This document shows positions 20,990 to 33,180 of a stretch of 64,000 nucleotides of DNA, in pieces. The notes beneath the pieces are model-generated. The model worked only from the letters and a program-made list of their open reading frames with translations, was not told the origin of the DNA and made no database searches. Position numbers and translations under genes: made by a program. Source of the stretch: Ricinus communis (taxonomy: Eukaryota > Streptophyta > Magnoliopsida > Malpighiales > Euphorbiaceae); NCBI RefSeq assembly GCF_019578655.1, contig NC_063258.1, positions 19,410,802-19,474,801 of the forward strand. The letters are read 5' to 3'. Each line of letters opens with the position of its first letter. Positions within the stretch are counted from its first letter, which is position 1.

Positions 20990-22511
20990 CTAGGAGTCTG
21001 CTGATGGTGTATCCTCACTGGTTGGATCTGCTGGAAGTTGGGGGGCAGGGAAATTTGCTGAGGGAGGTTGCGGTGGTGGATCAGGGTCTGTGAAGCATGT
21101 TGCCAAATCGAACTCCATATCATCAATGAGCCGTTGATTTTGTGCTCCAGCCTCTTGCATATTTTGAATCTGCACTACTATGAAGTCTGTCTGGGTGGCC
21201 TGTCTTTCTAAACCACTCAGGAACTGTTGAAGTGTACTGTTGAAACTGCCCAACTGTGCCTTCGTTTCTTCTTAAAACCGCACAAACCCAGTGTACTACT
21301 ACTGCTGTAGATCGCAGACTCGATCTAGATGGTCGGCCAAAGCACTGATCTGGACGCTCGATGGCTCTACCGAATGAGAGGATGAGGCTCTAGATGAAGG
21401 CATAAACACTCTAGCTGGGTTAGGAATCCTAACATCCGGAATCCCAGCCGACGGATGTTGGGCTCCTCTAGCCGCTGCCTCTCTAGCTTCCCTGACTATT
21501 GTGCTCACGAGCCTATATTCAATACCATGTGGATGTCTAGTGGCCGTGATCATCTGCATGTTGATCATTTGTCTGATCCCTAGTGGTGTCATGTCACCAA
21601 TATTTGAAAGCTCCATGACAGTCCAATACATCTAGTTTCTTAGCTAACCTAGTCACATACGGACCGAAACAACAATGCATCTTCTTCTGAGCGTCTACTA
21701 TAAATGAACGGACTTGGCGAGCCAATAAATATCCCAAGTCTAGCTTCTTCCGATGTTGCATAGCCCGGAGAATAAAGACATCGATCGCCCCAAAACTGTC
21801 CCCCTCGTACTGTAATGGTGTAAGCTAGTAGGGTATGAATGTAGCGGAGATGGTCCGGTAGGCTAGATGCCTTAGACCTGCTTGGGTAGTATGTTTCCGG
21901 CCTCATTACCAATGAATCCCACATGGCGTCATATGAAATTGGGTGGATGTAGAGACAACCCTGATACTCCTCCCTTGAGATTTCTTGTTCAGTCCATAAT
22001 CCCAAATGCATTCCAAATTGTGGGACCGACATCGAGAACTCCCTTCCCCCAAGCCTAAAATAAATTGCATCAGGCTGATGCCAGTTTGTTATCTGTTGCT
22101 GCAGGAAGAAGGTGTTGAGGAACTCGATCGTAAGCTCACGGTAGGTTGGCTCAATGATGTCAAAGAATCTCGCATATGGCAGAGTCTCGATCAGTGTGTG
22201 CACATCTTGAGCCAATCCCACTCTCTCTAGGGATGTGAAGTCTATGCAACGGCCCGCCATCACTTGCTTCCATCTCATGACTTAGAATCTACTTTCATTC
22301 TCTGCATTAGGGAATGTCCACAATGGATGACGGTGTGGATGGATTCACAGTAGTGCTCTCCGAGGTAGGACTATTTCTTTGTGGTGGTGGAGGTGGAAGT
22401 GTTTGGTGCTGGTTCGTGCTTTGTGGAGGAAGACGTTCCTTCACCACGCGATCGCTTGCTGGTAGCGACGCGTTTCAGTTGCTTTCTACGAGATTTATCG
22501 CGGTTCGTCAT
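20990..22511 (-). pseudogene. Downstream ORF1 of Athila-like element (plant transposon protein family)
   Basis: On the minus strand ATG at 22511 opens TNRDKSRRKQLKRVATSKRSR, a strongly basic, nuclear-targeting-like start. After a frame break near 22390 the core follows: AGRCIDFTSL, RFFDIIEPTYRELTIEFLNTFF, PDAIYFRLGGREFSMSVPQFGMHLGLW, ASSLPDHLRYIHTLLAYTI. This resembles the ATHILA ORF-1 / plant putative transposon protein family. Stops near 21646 and 21297 split off a C-terminal part with RHPHGIEYRLV and a coiled-coil-like, proline-rich tail ending at 20990. The protein lies between pol and the 3' LTR, the place of env in retroviruses, but no signal peptide or membrane segment is visible. Its function is unknown. 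Related copies: 29066-36523 (split) and 58739-60396. Confidence 0.8.
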
Positions 22512-23571
22512 ATCACCTAATGCAACGAATTATTAGTTTTTTTGTAAAAATTCAAGTTAATGAAAGAAATAATCTACCGAATCAACAGCATAATGATTGT
22601 ACTTCGACTAACCAAAACTTGTATAAACTAATAAACCGATATATATCAATCCAATTTATCATGAACCAGCAATTGCAATTTAAATCTAAACATTATTCAT
22701 GCTTTGCATGCTGTAGGCACATTTTATTTCCACCAAAACCCCACACTTATCAATTTCATAACCAACTACACCACAAACACAACAACTAATGTAGATTAAC
22801 CTAACCAAGGTCATATAGTTACAATATAGAGCCACCAAAATATCCTAGCATGTCCTAACAAAAGTATATGTCTAAAATAGAAGTGAAATCATAATAATAA
22901 TAAAAAAAAATATATAATGCAACAAATGAAGGGACTTACCTGAGTTCGCTTAGGAAAGTGAGAAGGGTGAGATAGGGGTATAAGAACAACACCTTTGAGC
23001 TAAGAAAAACAAAAAGGAAGCAAAATTTTCGGAGGCCTCCACTTCTTATAGGCACGGTTTCAGCACGGGTGAGGGTAAGGCCGTGCTGATCCTTTAGCCT
23101 TCTTTGGATGCTCCTTGGCACGGGCATTGGGTAGTGCTTCCCAAAGACGGCTAGGTTGTGTCCTGCCTTCAAGGCCGTGACAATTGCTCTTTATCCTTCA
23201 ACACGGTCTTGACTCGCCGTGCTCATCAAGACTACCGTGATGCCCGTGATGGCCACGGAAACCGTGGTGAAACGGAGTTTTTCTGGGCTTGCCTTTTGCC
23301 GACTCGAGTCGCCTTGCCCCCATACCTATAATTAACACATATGCATGTAATTAGATCATTAAACAAGTAGATATGGTCAAACGGAAGAGTTTGTCCTCTT
23401 CGATTCTATAAGTCCGAAAAATTAAAATTAACCTAATTCTTTTTAAGCAACTATAATAAAGTCAAATGAAAATAATGAAACAATCACAACTAATTAAAAA
23501 CATGAAAGTATAATCCAAGTCGAATGTACAGAAGTGCTTATTTGCAGAGTCTTAAGCGTGACTCATTCGGA
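22512..23571 (-). other. Spacer between pol and ORF1
   Basis: No credible gene. The segment 23040-23275 contains several GCACGG and CCGTG elements like the LTR palindrome cluster, so LTR-type sequence or a second copy of the cluster lies inside the element. The rest is AT-rich. Confidence 0.5.
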
Positions 23572-26500
23572 TCACCCTTTCTGTGCATACAAAGCCAGGT
23601 CAACTCGTTGCTCACTATCCAACGAGTTACAATGATATCGCTTTAGCCGATGGCCGTTCACTTTGAAGTTCCCCTTCTCTGGATGATGCAACTCTACCAC
23701 TCCATATGGAAAGACTTGTCCGATCTGAAATGGTCCAGACCAACGAGTCTGTAGCTTTCCGGGAAACAGATGAAGGCGAGAGTTGTAAAGCAACACTCGA
23801 TCCCCAACCTGAAATTCCTTAGGCTCACGAATCCTTTGATCATGCCATTTCTTAGTCCTTGCTTTGTAAGTTGAGGAGTTTTCGTATACTGCCGGGCGCC
23901 ACTCATCTAGCTCACTCAGCTGCCATTGTCGCTCCTTACCTGCATAATCAATATCAAAGTTACAAGTTCTAAGGGCCCAAAGTGCCCTATGCTCTAACTC
24001 AACAGGCAAATGACATGACTTTCCATAAACAAGGTGATAGGGCGTAAAACCTATAGATGTCCTAAAAGCAGTCCTAAACGCCCATAATGCATCATCTAAC
24101 TTAAGAGTCCAGTGGTACTAACGGTTCTCTCTAAAATACGTTTAATACCCCTATTAGTTACCTCAACCTGCCCACTAGTCTGGGGGTGATAGGGAGTAGA
24201 GAACCGATGAGTAACTCCGTACCGCTTAAGTACTTTCTCTAATTGGGTGTTGCAGAAATGTGTTCCTCTATCACTAATAAGCGCCCTAGGTATGCCAAAC
24301 CTAGCAAACAATCGCTTAAGGAACCTGCAGACAACCCTAGCATCATCAGTGGCTACAGCCTGAGCTTCAGGCCACTTAGAGAAATATTCAACAGCAACCA
24401 AAATGTACTAATTACCATACGAAGAGGGAAAGGGTCCCATGAAGTCGATGCCCCAAACATCAAAAATCTCAACGACTTGCACACTGGTTTGGGGCATCTC
24501 ATCACGAGAAGAGATATTACCTGCGCGCTGGCAAGGGTCACAAACCTTAACAAATTTTCGTGCATCTTGGAAGAGCGTAGGCCAATAGAATCCTGCCTCT
24601 AGCACCTTCCTCGCAGTATGGTTTGCTGCTTGATGACCTCTAGTGGGTCCCTCATGGCATTGCTTCAATATTTGGAGAGTTTCCTCGCCATATACACAAC
24701 GGCGAATCACCTGATCTGCACATACTTTAAACAAAAAGGGATGTTCCCAAATATAGTATTTCAAATCAGCGAAGAATTTCTTCTTTTGCTGATACGTCAT
24801 ACCCTTTAGTAGAACCCTACCAACCAAATAGTTAGCATAATCAGAAAAACAGGGAGTATCAGTGTATACCTGAGTGACATACAAATGTTCTTCTGGAAAT
24901 CGATCATCTATGGTCGTCTCATCAAGTGCATCTAAGTGAGGATTTTCCAATCTCGATAAATGGTCCGCTGCCAGATTCTCCGCGCCCTTCTTATCCTTGA
25001 TCTCGACGTCAAATTCCTGTAACAAAAGAATCCACCGAATCAATCTCAGTTTCGCATCATTTTTTAGGAATAAGTACCTCAATGCCGAGTGGTCCGTGAA
25101 GTCAATGGTTTTGGAGAGAACGAGGTATGATCTAAACTTGTCGAAGGCGTAAACAACCGCCAATAACTCCTTCTCTGTGGTGGTGTAGTGTTCTTGGGCT
25201 CTTGTCAAGGTCTTCGGCGTAGTAAATGGGTTGAAACTTCTTTTCAATCCTCTGTCCAAGCACGTACTCCAATCGCATAATCACTAGCATCGCACATCAG
25301 TTCGAAGGCCCCCAATCGGGAGAAACCATGATCAATGTAGTTAGAAGTTTCTTCAAGAACTCAAAAGTCGCCACGCATGCATCATCAAAAATAAAAGGTA
25401 CATCCTTAACTAACAATTGAGTGAGGGCCTAGCAATCTTAGAAAAATCTCTAATAAATCTCCTATAAAACCCTGCATGGCCCGGAAAACCCCTATGACCT
25501 TAACGAACTAGGAGGAGGTAGCTTAGATATTACTTCTACCTTAGCTCTATCCACCTCCATCCCGTACCGAGAGATCTTATGCCCTAAAACAATCCCCTCT
25601 CACCATGAAATGACATTTTTCCCAGTTTAGTACCAAGTTAGCCTCAATACATCTAGCTAACATGCGCTCAAGGTTTGCCAAACAAAGAGAGAAAGAATTA
25701 CCAAAAATAGAGAAGTTATCCATAAATACCTCCATAGACTCCTCAATCATGTCCTCAAAAATAGCCATCATGCACCGCTGAAATGTAGCTGGTGCATTGC
25801 ACAGTCCGAATGGCATCCGTCTATAAGCAAACGTCCCATAAGGGCAGGTGAAGGTAGTCTTCTCTTGGTCCTCAGGTGCAATAGGAATCTGAAAGTAACT
25901 CGAAAAGCCATCAAGAAAACAATAAAACATGTGACTGCTAAACGTTCAATCATCCCGATCAATGAAAGGAAGAGGAAAGTGGTCCTTCCGAGTTGCATCA
26001 TTAAGCCTACGGTAATCAATGCAAACTCGGAAGCTTTATCATCCGTCAGTCGGGATCAGCTCATCCTTCTCATTCCTTACCACTGTGATGCCTCCTTTCT
26101 TGGGTACAACCTGCATAGGACTAACCCACGAACTGTCAGAAATGGGATATATCAAACCTGCATCAAGAAGTTTAATTACCTCCTTCTTTACCACTTCTTT
26201 CATGTTCGAATTGAGTCGTCTTTGAGGCTGAACGACCGGCCTGAAACTGTCCCCCAATGAAATCTTATGAGAGCAGAAACTTGGATTTATGCCCGAGATA
26301 TCGGCTATATTGAAAGCAAAGGCCTTCTTGTACTTTCTTAGAACTTCCAACAGCATGGCTTGTTCTTCAGGAGTTAGATCGGCTGCTATGATTACTGGTA
26401 AGCGCTTCTCTTCATCTAGGAAGGCATAAACCAAGTGGCTCGGTAACTCCTTCAGTTCTAAAACTGGTGGGTCCTCGAATGAAGTCTTTACTTTCCGCAC

Positions 26501-27238
26501 CCCAAACCTGTCAAGAAAAAGATAGGGATCAGTTGACAAGCTCGGCTCAGAAGCCAATAAAATAGCGAGTTGCTCCAACACTTGCTCGTTGGACAACTCC
26601 TCCTCATCCTCAGCTAATGCTACTTGCAAAGGGTCAGAATATAAAATTTCTTGTAAACAGGACTCAACCACATCATCAATCACATCAATAGAACATACAG
26701 TATTATCATAGTCCAGTGACTGTCTCATGGAAGTGGCCAGGTCAAAGGTAATGGTCTCATCATTAACTCTAAGCTTAAGCTTTCCATCGCTTACATCGAT
26801 AACAGCCCTCTATGTAGCTAGGAAAGGCCTACCCAGGATAAGAGGCACAGTGCTATCACCCTCCATATCCATTACCACAAAATCTACAGGAAAGATAAAT
26901 TTATCTACCTTTACAAGTACATCTTCAACAATACCTCTAGGAATTTTAACAGTCCTATCTGCTAATTGAACACTCATCCTAGTAGGCTTTGGCTCATGCA
27001 ACCCTAATTTGGCAAATAAACTACTGGGCATTAAGTTAATACTGGCTCCTAAATCAGCCAATGCACCACTAATTGATAAATCACCAATCATACAAGGGAT
27101 AGTAAAACTCCCTGGATCTCGTCGCTTGAGTGGCAGTTTGTTCTGGAGAATAGCTGAACACTCCTCATTAAGCACCCCCTAACCAAGATCCTCCAACTTC
27201 CTCTTGTTGCTTAAAATCTCCTTTAAGAACTTGGCGTA
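23572..27238 (-). pseudogene. Athila-like pol: protease, RT, RNase H, integrase
   Basis: Protease 27175-26810: GSFTIPC, DLGASINLMP, VPLILGRPFLAT, then a stop at 26808. Linker and RT 26807-25577: HPISDSSWVSP-like entry, VPKKGGITVVRNE, YCFLDGFSSYFQIPI, CPYGTFAYRRMPFGLCNAPATFQRCM, then the active site reads FMDNFSIFG, so the second catalytic Asp is Asn. RNase [11 protein letters not shown] (about 25290), [25 protein letters not shown]. Integrase: HEGPTRGH and CDPCQRAG (HHCC finger), [29 protein letters not shown] (DDE residues present). C-terminal: YKARTKKWHDQRI, WSGPFQIGQV, FKVNGHRLKRY, ending at 23572. Frame breaks lie near 26045, 25570, 25255, 24405 and 24116. Not functional as read, though recently so by comparison with neighbours. 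Confidence 0.92.
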
Positions 27239-27247
27239 TTTCGGCAT

Positions 27248-28118
27248 CTATGAAATTGCCTCAACAAAAGGTAAGTTAATTTTCAGCTGCTTAAATAAGT
27301 CAAGAAACTTACTGTATTGCTTGTCCACCATATCCTGTCTCAACCTTGCAGGATATGGTACCGGGGGCTGATGCTCCCGCACAGGGCTCTTTTGCCTGTC
27401 TTCTTTCTTTCTCTCATTCTCTACCATCTCAAGGTCTGGTCCTTCCTTAGCTGGCTCGACCTGCACGATTGTATTATCCTTATCAGCTAAAGGCGAAGAA
27501 CCAGTCAAATTCTTACCTGAACGCAAGGTGATAGCTTTGCAATGCTCCCTCGGGTTTGACTCTGTAGTGCTAGGGAGCGATCCTGAAGGTCTCTCTGAAA
27601 GCATCTTAGAAATTTGGCCAATTTGAGTCTCCAAGTTCTGAATCGAGGCCTGCTGATTCCTAAGTGCACTATCAGTCTGCTGGAATCTTGTTTCTGTAGA
27701 TGTCACAAACTTCATCATGAGCTCCTCTAAATTTGACTTCTTTTCTTGGGGAGGAGGAGCTTGTGCAGGCCCAGCTGGTTGTTGTTGTGGCTGTTGATGA
27801 AGTCTTTGGAAACCTGGCGGACCCTGGGCATTATTGTTCCTCCAACTGAAATTGGGGTGATTGCGCCATCCAGGGTTGTATGTATTGCTGTAGGGGTTAT
27901 TCTGCTGTCTTGGGGCATTCCCCATATAATCAACCTGTCCAACATCAGAAGATATAGTAGAATTAGATGGAAAACTAATCGAAGATGAAGCAAACATACC
28001 TCCCGCAGTACAGTTCGCACTGTAATGCGGGCCACCACAAAACTCGCAGCCAACGTTCGCTAGGACCACAAAACTCGCACTCAATGATGAACCCAACGAT
28101 GCATCTAAGTCAACGAGC
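27248..28118 (-). pseudogene. gag C-terminal part with CX2CX3HX4C zinc knuckle
   Basis: Open for about 290 codons. It holds a zinc-knuckle-like CEFCGGPHYSANC, where the spacing is CX2CX3HX4C, one residue short of the usual retroviral knuckle. Then come DYMGNAPRQQNNPYSNTYNPGW, a proline-glutamine stretch, LEELMMKFVTSTETRFQQ and NLETQIGQISKMLSERP (coiled-coil-like), ITLRSGKNL, and PYPARLRQDMVDKQYSKFLDLF. The capsid domain that should precede the knuckle is absent: the first 40 residues (DASLGSSLSASFVVLAN) look unrelated or duplicated, and homology ends at 28118. The true start is lost. Confidence 0.85.
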
Positions 28119-29065
28119 ATGGATCCACTAGCTTATGGAGGACCAATGACACGAGTAAGGAGTAAGAAGTTCAAGCAAGCCTTAAATTCTTACTTGGAGC
28201 ATGTTTTGAAGATGGCTAATGATGGTGCTTTTGATGATGATAATAATGCCTCGAAAATAGTGACATCAATTACTATTAATGAGCAAAGGGGGAAGAAGCT
28301 CAACTTCCATAAGGCGTGACCATGCCTTACAACCTGTGAGCTGCGCAGAAAGGGGGTAGAAGCTCAACTTCCATAAGGCGTGACCACGCCTTACAGTATA
28401 TAAGCTGCCTACAAAAAGAGGTTCGAATTTTTCAAGAAAACATTCGTAATGGATTCGTTTTTAGTTAATTTCCTCTATTTTTGGAAGTATTGGATAAAGA
28501 GAACTTCCTCCCATGAATTTAGGATTTTAATTAGGGTTAGATTACTCTTTATCTTATCCTTCCTTAAAGGGATAAGATTAGCCACATATTAGGAGTCTTT
28601 TAGGGTTTGATTTTTATTCCTTATCTCTTAGTCCTTTTTAGGGTTTAGAATCATTTCAAAACCCTATAAATAGAGCTATTTATTTCGGCTAAAACAATAA
28701 GATCAATATATATTTCTGAATGAAGTTTTATTTGAGTTGTTAACTCTTATTCCTTAAGGTTCTCCTTATTGAATTTCTTGAGATTAAATTAACTTGTTTG
28801 ATTTAGTTTCACATCTACATGTTTGATGAATCAATTAACTTTTTATTAGTTTCTTGGGTTGTTTGAACATTCTTCATCTATTTATAACTAAAGGGCTTAG
28901 TAGTTCTATTGCTAAGTTTGTTAGTTCCATAATCAATTGCAAACTTTCAAGTTAGATTTTAGGGCGACAAATTCGAACTTATTGGTAAGGGTGCTTCCTC
29001 TTAAATAGGGAGAGCGTTTATCAGTTTGATTTTCTCAATCGATGAGGCACAAAGATTTGGGAAAG
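28119..29065 (+). other. LTR-like fragment with GPMTRVRSKK peptide and TATA box
   Basis: Begins with a 66-codon frame (28119-28316) whose GGPMTRVRSKKFKQALNSYL resembles the peptide at 10975. A 64-bp tandem duplication follows. A good TATA context, CCCTATAAATAGAGC, sits at about 28663, with T-rich sequence downstream. This looks like a promoter-bearing LTR, but neither terminus nor a second copy is found. It lies between two Athila-like elements of opposite orientation. Confidence 0.5.
28287..28414 (+). repeat. 64-bp tandem duplication
   Basis: Two units (28287-28350 and 28351-28414), each starting AGGGGG and containing AGCTCAACTTCCATAAGGCG followed by TGACCA and CGCCTTAC or TGCCTTAC. Inside each unit AAGGCGTGACCACGCCTT is a near-perfect hairpin. 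Confidence 0.85.
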
Positions 29066-29908
29066 GGGGCGTGGGATAGATCGCCAAGACCTGGAGATCG
29101 CTTGACTTGTAGTCATATCTTGAGACGCCCCCATTTCAACATTTCTTTGACATTGTTGAACCAACATATAGAGAGTTGACTGTGGAGTTTGCCAGCACTT
29201 TCTTTATGCAAAGCCAGTTGCAGGACTTCCAACAACCGGATGCGATCAGTTTCAGACTAGCAAGGCAGACTTTCACAATGAGTGTACAGCAGTTTGGGGT
29301 ACACTTAGGCTTGTGGACTGAGGAGGATGCAGCTGGAGAGGTTTATAGTCGCTGTATACACACGCCTGATGTGTCATATCCGCAGATGTGGGCTGAGATT
29401 TCTGATGACACAGAGGGTTACAATGCCAGCCACTCCAAGGCGTCTAACTTGCCTGAGGGACTGCGGTACTTGCATGCATTGCTGGCTAGGACCATCACTG
29501 GCAGGGGAGATAGTGGTGGTGTAGTTACCCAGTCGGACCTGTTTATACTTTACAGCAAGCACCAGCACCAGTCTGTCGACATGGGGTACTTATTGGCCAG
29601 ACAGATCAGTGCCTTCTGCAACAACTCAAAGAAGGTATTTTTCTGTTTTAGGACTTACATTACTCGACTGGCTAGGAGCTTAGGAGTTTTAGAGGAAGCG
29701 ATACCACATTTGACAGAGTCGGGGGTGATGGAGACGTTGGGACTTCCCCAGATGGTTAGTATGGGGATGGTGACTCGTAGGCAGGGTCCGCTAGGACCAG
29801 AGTATAGACTGAGGAATGCTCTCTTGGCAGCACTCAGAGAGGAGTGACCTACCCCATGAGCCCATGATACACAGGATGTCCCGCCTTTTTCTGATATTCA
29901 AGAGTCTT
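29066..29908 (+). pseudogene. Downstream ORF1, N-terminal and core part
   Basis: The decayed start reads GRGIDRQDLEIA with stops; after a frameshift near 29150 it is open: FDIVEPTYRELTVEFASTFFMQ, PDAISFRLARQTFTMSVQQFGVHLGLW, KASNLPEGLRYLHALLARTITGRG, YLLARQISAF, LGLPQMVSMGMVTRRQGPLGPEYRL. This parallels the proteins at 20990-22511 and 58739-60396 along the whole core and contains the middle region (YITRLARSLGVLEEA) that is broken in the first. A stop at 29845 ends the frame. No enzyme motif is recognised. Function unknown; position after pol is conserved in the family. Confidence 0.8.
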
Positions 29909-31380
29909 TGATGGGCTCTTTATGCAACCTACACCTAAGGCAGTGAACCTACCGATGCAGTCTAGCACTAATGGCGAGTATCAAGGTCGTATTCCTCGGG
30001 AAAGTGAAAGCCCAGAGTTACTCCTTTGTTCTTTGTTATATTAACCTAAAATGGATAATGAATAAATTCTAAACTTACTATTAACTACAAGCTAAGTTCT
30101 GAGGGAGATGCAGGAGTAATTGATAAATGAAATAATCAAGACAGGAAGACAAACCCAAAGGGAATCTAAACTAGTTGGCAACCGAACAAAAGATAAAGGA
30201 TCGGTGAGTCTAATTATGCTACCTGTGCACGAATTCTTAACCGAATTCAGTTTCTCTCTTGAGATAACCGAATTCCTAAACCTAATAACCTAAAGTTGGA
30301 ATCTCTTCCTAACGATTGATTCTTAAATTAGCATTAAGCTTTAATCTGCCTCTATTAAGCTTTGTTAATTCTTAATCCGGCTAGTTAATTATCCTTATCT
30401 CTAAGCGATTATTAACCAGTTCTTGTTATTCAAAATTCTAATTGCCAAACGGATTTCTCAATCTCATAAAGCAATCTAAACATCACAATTCACAACGTCT
30501 CATGAATAATGCATAATCTTATTAATACTGAAAACAAGAAGAATACAAAACCAACTCAAACAATCCAATACAAAACCAACTCAAACAATCCAACAATATA
30601 ATATCAAGCCAACATAGTAAAGAAATCCCAATGGATTAAATCAGTCTAGCTAAACATGTTCATGTTTAAAACAATCTAGGAAATCAAATATAATGAAAGA
30701 ATAATGAAAATAAAACATGTACACCCTTTTCTCTCGAATTGGATGAGCGAGCTCCAAATCCGGATCTACACTTTGATTAATCTCCCAAACGCCTCTTGAA
30801 TTGCTTCCACTACGGTTTTGCACTCGGAACCTTGCGATTCGGGATTCTTACTCCCCGCGAACTCTCTCTTGCACTTGCGAACCAACCGCCGTGGCTTTAT
30901 GTCACTTCTTTTTTCCTCTCCCTTTTCTAAGAAAAATTCATTTTTCTTATATATTTAACACAGCGCGGCCGTGTTCAAGGTCATGTTGGTCGACACAAAG
31001 TCCAGCCGTGGTATGGATCTCACCGAGTAGGGTTTCACCACGGCCGTGTTTCTCCCGTGTTGGCCACCACGGGCCGTCTTTGAAAATTTGTGGCTACGGA
31101 AACCGTGCTGAAATGGCACAATTGGGGATAGCCTCTTGGCAATTCAGCACGGCCGGAGTCCAGGCCGTGCTCAACCCTCTGGGTGCTACTCCTCGTCCAA
31201 TCTGATGGATTTTGGTCCGTAATCACACGTATGTCCCTCGATTACTGATGATGTCCTTCGAAAATGACCTGAAATGAGAAAGGAAACAAAAGACAGGTGA
31301 TTCTAGCATAAAACGGGATAATCATGCATAAAAAATGTAAACAATCGGGCATGAAAACATGTGTATTATGATGCTCATCA
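29909..31380 (-). repeat. 3' LTR of the non-autonomous element
   Basis: 1472 bp, TGATGGGCTC...GATGCTCATCA. Differs from the other LTR by few substitutions plus a 25-30-bp tandem duplication near 30546-30594 (CCAACTCAAACAATCCA twice). The palindrome cluster is at 30960-31170 beside cttatatattta at 30946. Confidence 0.93.
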
Positions 31381-31410
31381 AATTACCCCACACTTAAGCT
31401 ATTGCTTATC
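31381..31410 (-). other. Polypurine-type tract next to the 3' LTR
   Basis: Minus strand reads AGCTTAAGTGTGGGGTAATT immediately before the LTR. The same G-rich tract precedes the LTRs at 38063 and, in altered form, 43641 and 5753. Confidence 0.65.
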
Positions 31411-33180
31411 CTCAAGCAATTAACAACTCACCCCATAAAACTACAGTTAGCAATTCCTTTCAGTTTATGCCCCTAGTCCATAACAGAGAGTATTCAACAC
31501 ATCTCAAAGGATACTCAATCATAAATCAAATTACAAATCATTAACAAAGAATGGAAATAATATTAATGCATGAGTAACTTAAATGACAACTCAACACAAA
31601 CATCATGAACCAATGCCTCACAGGGATCACTCAAGTCGCTCAAAGTGTATATTAGGTGAATAACAAATCCCTCAAAGCAAATGCACAAGACCCGCTCACC
31701 ATAAGCTTGCTCAGAAATCATATCTTCGCTACTGTGAATAAGTAAATACCAAAATCAAAGGGTCTTTACCAAGGTTGAAATGGGGCTAAGGTAAAGGTAC
31801 GGAGATTTGGATAGAAGTGTGAAAGTGCTGGAATTCATGCGATAAATAATAGTATATGCTCAAAGGATTAAATGCCTAAGATCACAAAAAGAATCATTCA
31901 CTAAAATCCCTACTTCATAGAATAACGCTCGCAAATGCTCTAAATCCAATAAAAAGATAAATAATTAAAGAGATTTATTTATTATATATTCTTTTTTTTT
32001 CTTCTTCTTTTTTTTCTCTTTTTTTTTCTCATAATAATTTACTAGCAGCTTATTAGCGACCGCTGCATACAACTCGAATAAACATAAAGAATAACAAATA
32101 CAAATTGGATCAAAGGAAGCATTTAAAATATCAAAAAGATTTAGTGAATTTACCAACATAGCAACTAGCATTTTAATCCCACATAAAGTTGAATAAATCA
32201 CAGAAAGAAATTCCAGCATAAGGGTAAAGGAAAGATAAATGTAAAGAATGGTATAATTGAAGTGTATAGGTGTAGATTATGAAGAAAAGGTTAAGGCTCA
32301 CAAACTGGCTAACTAATGGAAACATAAGGTGATAGGCTTTTGGTCAAATGTGGTGACTCCTAAATCGCCCAAATCATCTCATGGTATTCACAATATTCAT
32401 GTAACTTCAACACGCATTACAAAGAAAGTTCTAGGAGCAAAGTTAAGTACAATGCACAATCAAACAAGAAATATAAAGAGCATAAGTATAATGAATGCTC
32501 AACTGGCTCAAAATCTCACTTTCAGGTGTGGTATTAGGTGCAGTTGGTTCGCAACATCATTAATTGAATCATTACTTAAGAAACACATGCATATGATATT
32601 ATCAACGTTCTAAGTTAAAATTCGACAATTCGAAAAAAAATAATTAAATAACACCGGTTTAACCCGGCAGGGTTGATGTGTAAAACACCATAAATTGTTT
32701 TCTAAGGACAATGAACAGCAAAGAAAAGTAACTACAATTCTATAAATCAAGTCATCAATCAGCTCAAAAATAGCATACTCAAGTGCATAAAAACACAGTG
32801 TCCTAACATCCCCTAAAAATACACAACACCTAGCCATGGCAATTTTAGATATATTCAAAATCCATATGAGAGATTAAGGTTTACCCATAAGCACCCCACA
32901 CTTGAAGAACACACTGTCCTCAGTGTAAAATGTTATGGATACCCCGCATGGAATGCTCAACTAAGAGAACAAAGGCAATAGAATCCAAGTGCATGACATG
33001 TATGAAAAATAAAGTAAATAAATGCAGAAACATAAAAAGATGTAGGGGACTGCCCTGATCATCCATCGAGGCTGATGTTGTGGAAATTCAGTGCCTCCTC
33101 GGTAGAATCTGAAAATAATAAAATAAAGAAATAAAATCGAAACTGAAAATATGAAACTAAAACTAATAAAATGTTTCAAA
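31411..33180 (-). other. 3' non-coding region of the non-autonomous element
   Basis: No gene. Includes a CTT/T-rich run at 31985-32030 and the conserved GAGGACAGTGT / AAGTGTGGGGT motif on the minus strand at 32893-32930. Confidence 0.7.

Larger units (their letters stand above)
17950..28118 (-). mobile_element. Athila-like Ty3/Gypsy element, nearly full, 5'-truncated
   Basis: On the minus strand the order is gag (28118-27248), protease-RT-RNase H-integrase (27238-23572), spacer, downstream ORF1 (22511-20990), 3' non-coding region, LTR (17950-19336). The 5' LTR, primer site and N-terminal half of gag are missing, cut at 28118. It has fewer stops than any other element here and is the reference for the rest. 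The known Athila plan places an extra ORF after pol; this fits. Confidence 0.9.

Noticed and set aside
20990..22511. ORF1 as an env protein
   Set aside because: The position fits, but there is no signal peptide, fusion peptide or membrane span; the start is basic.
22314..22789. Two plus-strand frames of 68 and 89 codons
   Set aside because: They lie opposite the ORF1 start and its spacer, and have no family resemblance.
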